Of a DNA stretch of 7,751 nucleotides, positions 5,741 through 7,751 are shown piece after piece. The position numbers and the translations under genes are program-made. The stretch lies in NCBI GenBank assembly GCA_035649275.1, contig DASRJW010000066.1, forward strand, positions 1-7,751, given 5' to 3'. The stretch comes from Candidatus Krumholzibacteriia bacterium (lineage in GTDB: Bacteria; Krumholzibacteriota; Krumholzibacteriia; G020349025). Numbering within the stretch: the first letter of the stretch is position 1; the number at the start of each line of letters is the position of its first letter. The notes beneath the pieces were generated by a model. The model was not told where the DNA came from. It was given only the letters and a program-made list of their open reading frames with translations, and made no database searches.

Positions 5741-7498
5741 TCAGGGGCTGCACTGCGCGGGCACGATGGCGAGACCGGACGCACCGGAGGGGGCGTAAAC
5801 ATACGAACCTGATGCCACGACCTCGTAGAAAGGCGCGGGCATCTCCAGGCGACCGAGAGGCGTGGGGGCGCTCGGGTCGGCGATGTCGAACACACGCAGA
5901 GAAGGAGGTTGCTGCGCCAGGTAGGCGTGGGTGCCGGAGACTGCGAGGCCCCAGTTTTCGCCCTGCGTGTCGGCACGGGCGACAATGTGCGGCTGCGCCG
6001 GATTCGAGATGTCCACCACCGTCAAGCCGGACTGCCGGCCGCTCACGTAGGCATAGGTGCCGGAGACGGCGACATCCCAGGGGAAGCCCGGCACCGTGAG
6101 CCTGCTCGCGACGGCGGGAGAGGTTGGGTTCGACACATCGAGCACGAGCAGTTGGAAGGCGGTCGCCACCACGTAGGCATAGCTGCCGTCGACGACGACA
6201 CTCGCGGGGTACTGCACTTTGGCGCTGCCGACGATGACCGGCGCCGTGGGGTTCGACACATCCACCACGCTGAAGCTCGAGCTCCCCACGACGTAGGCGT
6301 GGAGGCCCGAGATGGCGACATCCTCGTTGAAAGCCGGCATCTCCACGGCACCGAGAATCGCGGGGGCCGCCGGATCGGCGATGTCGACCACGTGCAATCG
6401 ATTCGTGTCGGTCACGTAGGCGCGTGGGCCGGAGACGGCCAGGTCGCGGACCTCGAACGGCAACTCCAAGCTTCCGACGAGTCTGGGCGAGGCAGGATTC
6501 GAGACGTCGAGGCTCTGCAGCCAGTTGCCGTCCGCCACGTACGCGAAGGGGCCGACGATGGCGACGTCGTTGGCGCTGCCCGGAGTTTCGAACACCTCCG
6601 CACGCGCCGACGTCGGGTTCGAGATGTCGATCACCTGGAGTCCCGAGAGATCGCCGGCTAGATAGGCGAAAGAGCCAGCGATGGCCACGCCGAGCGCACT
6701 GCCCGGCGTGTACAGGGTACCCACGACACGAGGCACGCGAGGGTCCGAACCATCGACCACCTGCAAGCCTCCCGTGGCCGCAGCGACGAAGACTCGGGAA
6801 CCGACGATGGCCACCGCCGAGGCGAAATCCCGGAGGACGGCCCTGCCGACGATCGTGGGAGCAGCCGGTTCCGTGACGTCGACAGCATAGAAATGTTTAT
6901 CGTGCCCACCGCCCACGTAGGCGTGCGCTCCGTCGGCGGCAACGCAGAGGGCGTAGTCCTTCGCCAGGTGCAGTTCCCCGATCGACCTCGGATTTGCCGG
7001 TTCCGAGATGTCGACCACCCGGAGTCCAGCGGACCCGCAGGCCACGTAGGCGTAGGCATCGACGACGGTCACCCCCAAGGCAGTCGGCAGCAGCACCGAT
7101 CCGACGAGGGCCGGAGAGGCCGCATTCGAGACATCGATGACCTGGAGGCTTCCACTGCCGCCGCGACCCAGGAAGTCCGTGCTGGCGACGTAGACATAGG
7201 CACCGTCGCTCGCGACGTCGAGGGCCAGGCCAGGCGTATCCAAGCCCGCCACGAGGACCAGCGCGGTCGGATTCGACACGTCGACGACCTGCAATCCCGC
7301 CTCACCGTCGGCGACGTATGCATGCGCACCGGAAACGGCGACGCCCACGGCCTGACCTGGCGTGTCGATGCTGCCCACGAGGACGGGCCGCGCTGGAGCC
7401 GACAGATCCAGCACCTGAAGACTCCCGCCGGGGTCGACGACGAAGGCGTACCGGCCGGCGACGGCCACGTCGACGACCCGCCCTGGCGTGTCGAGGCT
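5741..7498 (-). repeat. Fourteen tandem ~126-bp coding repeats (LVIVD units)
   Basis: The units start at protein residues 49, 91, 133, 182, 223, 267, 309, 351, 391, 432, 473, 514, 556 and 598. Unit 3 is lengthened by a glycine-rich loop (about residues 154-161), units 4 and 5 lack the TPG start, and unit 14 is shorter because it ends the protein. At the DNA level the recurrent words are versions of TTCGACACATC and CACGTAGGCGTAGG on the plus strand. The copies are well diverged, so this is an old array and not a recent expansion. Confidence 0.85.
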
Positions 7499-7642
7499 GC
7501 CCGCCAAGTGCATGTGCGAGGTGGTATCGGCATAGTCCAAACACGGGGACTGGCCGTTCGGTACGGTCACCACGTCGCCGCAGCCGAGAGCGGTGGTGAC
7601 CAGCACCCAGGAGAGACACTTGTGGAAGCGTGTCCGGCGCAT
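5741..7642 (-). CDS. LVIVD-repeat surface lipoprotein (beta-propeller type), 14 repeats
   Basis: This 633-residue protein is predicted to be lipid-anchored outside the inner membrane, probably on the outer membrane or cell surface. Residues 1-20 form a lipoprotein signal peptide ending in TALG|C, with Cys21 as the lipidated residue. A short spacer carries the Cys34-Leu-Asp-Tyr-Ala block. From residue 49 to the end there are 14 repeats of about 42 residues (36-49), with consensus DTPGxxxDVAVSGxxAYVADxxxGLQVVDVSNPxxPxxVG written here in outline; the LQVVDVSNP core defines the LVIVD family. Each repeat is expected to form one propeller blade, and such proteins are thought to act in surface binding or adhesion; no enzyme motif is visible. 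Cys34 before the first blade and Cys631 in the last could form a closing disulfide (inference). The ATG at 7642 is supported by GAAGGG 7 bases upstream, matched in the truncated copy; the longer upstream extension of the frame is not needed. The gene stands upstream of its own truncated duplicate and the sensor-kinase pair, all in the same direction. Confidence 0.9.
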   Translation of the reverse strand: MRRTRFHKCLSWVLVTTALGCGDVVTVPNGQSPCLDYADTTSHMHLAGSLDTPGRVVDVAVAGRYAFVVDPGGSLQVLDLSAPARPVLVGSIDTPGQAVGVAVSGAHAYVADGEAGLQVVDVSNPTALVLVAGLDTPGLALDVASDGAYVYVASTDFLGRGGSGSLQVIDVSNAASPALVGSVLLPTALGVTVVDAYAYVACGSAGLRVVDISEPANPRSIGELHLAKDYALCVAADGAHAYVGGGHDKHFYAVDVTEPAAPTIVGRAVLRDFASAVAIVGSRVFVAAATGGLQVVDGSDPRVPRVVGTLYTPGSALGVAIAGSFAYLAGDLSGLQVIDISNPTSARAEVFETPGSANDVAIVGPFAYVADGNWLQSLDVSNPASPRLVGSLELPFEVRDLAVSGPRAYVTDTNRLHVVDIADPAAPAILGAVEMPAFNEDVAISGLHAYVVGSSSFSVVDVSNPTAPVIVGSAKVQYPASVVVDGSYAYVVATAFQLLVLDVSNPTSPAVASRLTVPGFPWDVAVSGTYAYVSGRQSGLTVVDISNPAQPHIVARADTQGENWGLAVSGTHAYLAQQPPSLRVFDIADPSAPTPLGRLEMPAPFYEVVASGSYVYAPSGASGLAIVPAQCSP

Positions 7643-7724
7643 ACCCAAGCCCTTCATCGGCTTTGCTGCCCAGCTTCGATGCGCTTCACGCCGCAGTCGC
7701 CGAGGGAGAACACCGATCCGGCCC
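7460..7724 (-). repeat. Diverged direct repeat, copy 1 (leader plus 5' part of the full lipoprotein gene)
   Basis: This is the partner of the repeat at 5398-5664. The leader part (7643-7724) lies upstream of the start codon and is as recognisable between the copies as the coding part. Similarity fades near the window edge, and whether it continues beyond position 7751 cannot be seen. Confidence 0.75.
7650..7655 (-). promoter_or_regulatory. Shine-Dalgarno of the LVIVD lipoprotein
   Basis: GAAGGG is followed by 7 bases and the ATG at 7642. The same element and spacing occur before the truncated duplicate. This argues against the in-frame ATG at 7657, which would place this element inside the coding region and has no ribosome binding site of its own. 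Confidence 0.6.
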
Positions 7725-7751
7725 AGGCCCAGCTCCACGTTTCCAGCGGAG

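Noticed and set aside
5909-6661. A plus-strand frame with repeated GVGAGDG/RHVRxGADDGD patterns
   Set aside because: Its apparent repeats are the complement of the LVIVD repeats; the periodicity comes from the minus-strand gene.
5741-7498. Regular ~126-bp periodicity that might suggest a CRISPR or satellite array
   Set aside because: The period matches 42-residue protein repeats in one continuous reading frame, the units vary throughout, and there are no constant repeats with unique spacers.
7654-7751. A minus-strand frame ending DCGVKRIEAGQQSR just before the lipoprotein start, possibly the tail of an upstream gene
   Set aside because: A similar peptide appears ahead of the truncated copy (DCGVIRIDAGPQS), but small indels on both sides shift the frame between copies, so coding is not conserved. 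It is better treated as leader DNA, though a gene end at the edge cannot be excluded.

Overview
The window is very GC-rich and every convincing gene lies on the minus strand, so transcription runs from high to low coordinates. The gene styles suggest an uncultured, double-membraned bacterium of the FCB / Candidatus Eisenbacteria type, or possibly a myxobacterium-like lineage. They include an LVIVD-repeat lipoprotein with a Cys-x-Asp-Tyr-Ala leader, a small secreted protein ending in a WGxxKxLYR-like tail, and a large multi-GAF sensor kinase. This placement is inferred from protein style only; the window holds no rRNA or other marker gene.

Layout in the direction of transcription. (1) 7642-5741 encodes a 633-residue surface lipoprotein made of 14 LVIVD repeats, probably a beta-propeller or a pair of propellers. 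(2) 5580-5377 is a truncated duplicate of the start of that gene. It keeps the ribosome binding site, signal peptide, lipobox and part of the first repeat, then stops at codon 68. The similarity continues upstream of both start codons, so leader DNA was duplicated as well. (3) 5284-2069 encodes a 1071-residue soluble sensor histidine kinase (GAF-GAF-GAF-GAF-PAS-HisKA-HATPase). (4) 2072-903, overlapping the kinase by a GTGA tetranucleotide, encodes a response regulator fused to a PP2C/SpoIIE-type phosphatase. (5) 700-80 encodes a small exported protein with six cysteines in the mature part. (6) 32-1 is the first ten codons of a further gene, running off the window.

Genes 3 and 4 form a coupled two-component unit. 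The kinase would phosphorylate the receiver, which in turn would control a serine/threonine phosphatase of the RsbU class. Such phosphatases normally act on STAS-domain anti-sigma antagonists (partner switching), but no STAS or anti-sigma gene is visible here. The lipoprotein and the small secreted protein flank the signalling pair; nothing in the sequence ties them to it functionally.

I see no CRISPR array, tRNA, rRNA, transposase or integrase. The signalling genes look like a known architecture in an unusual lineage. The least ordinary signal is the duplicated leader plus truncated lipoprotein between the full LVIVD gene and the kinase.
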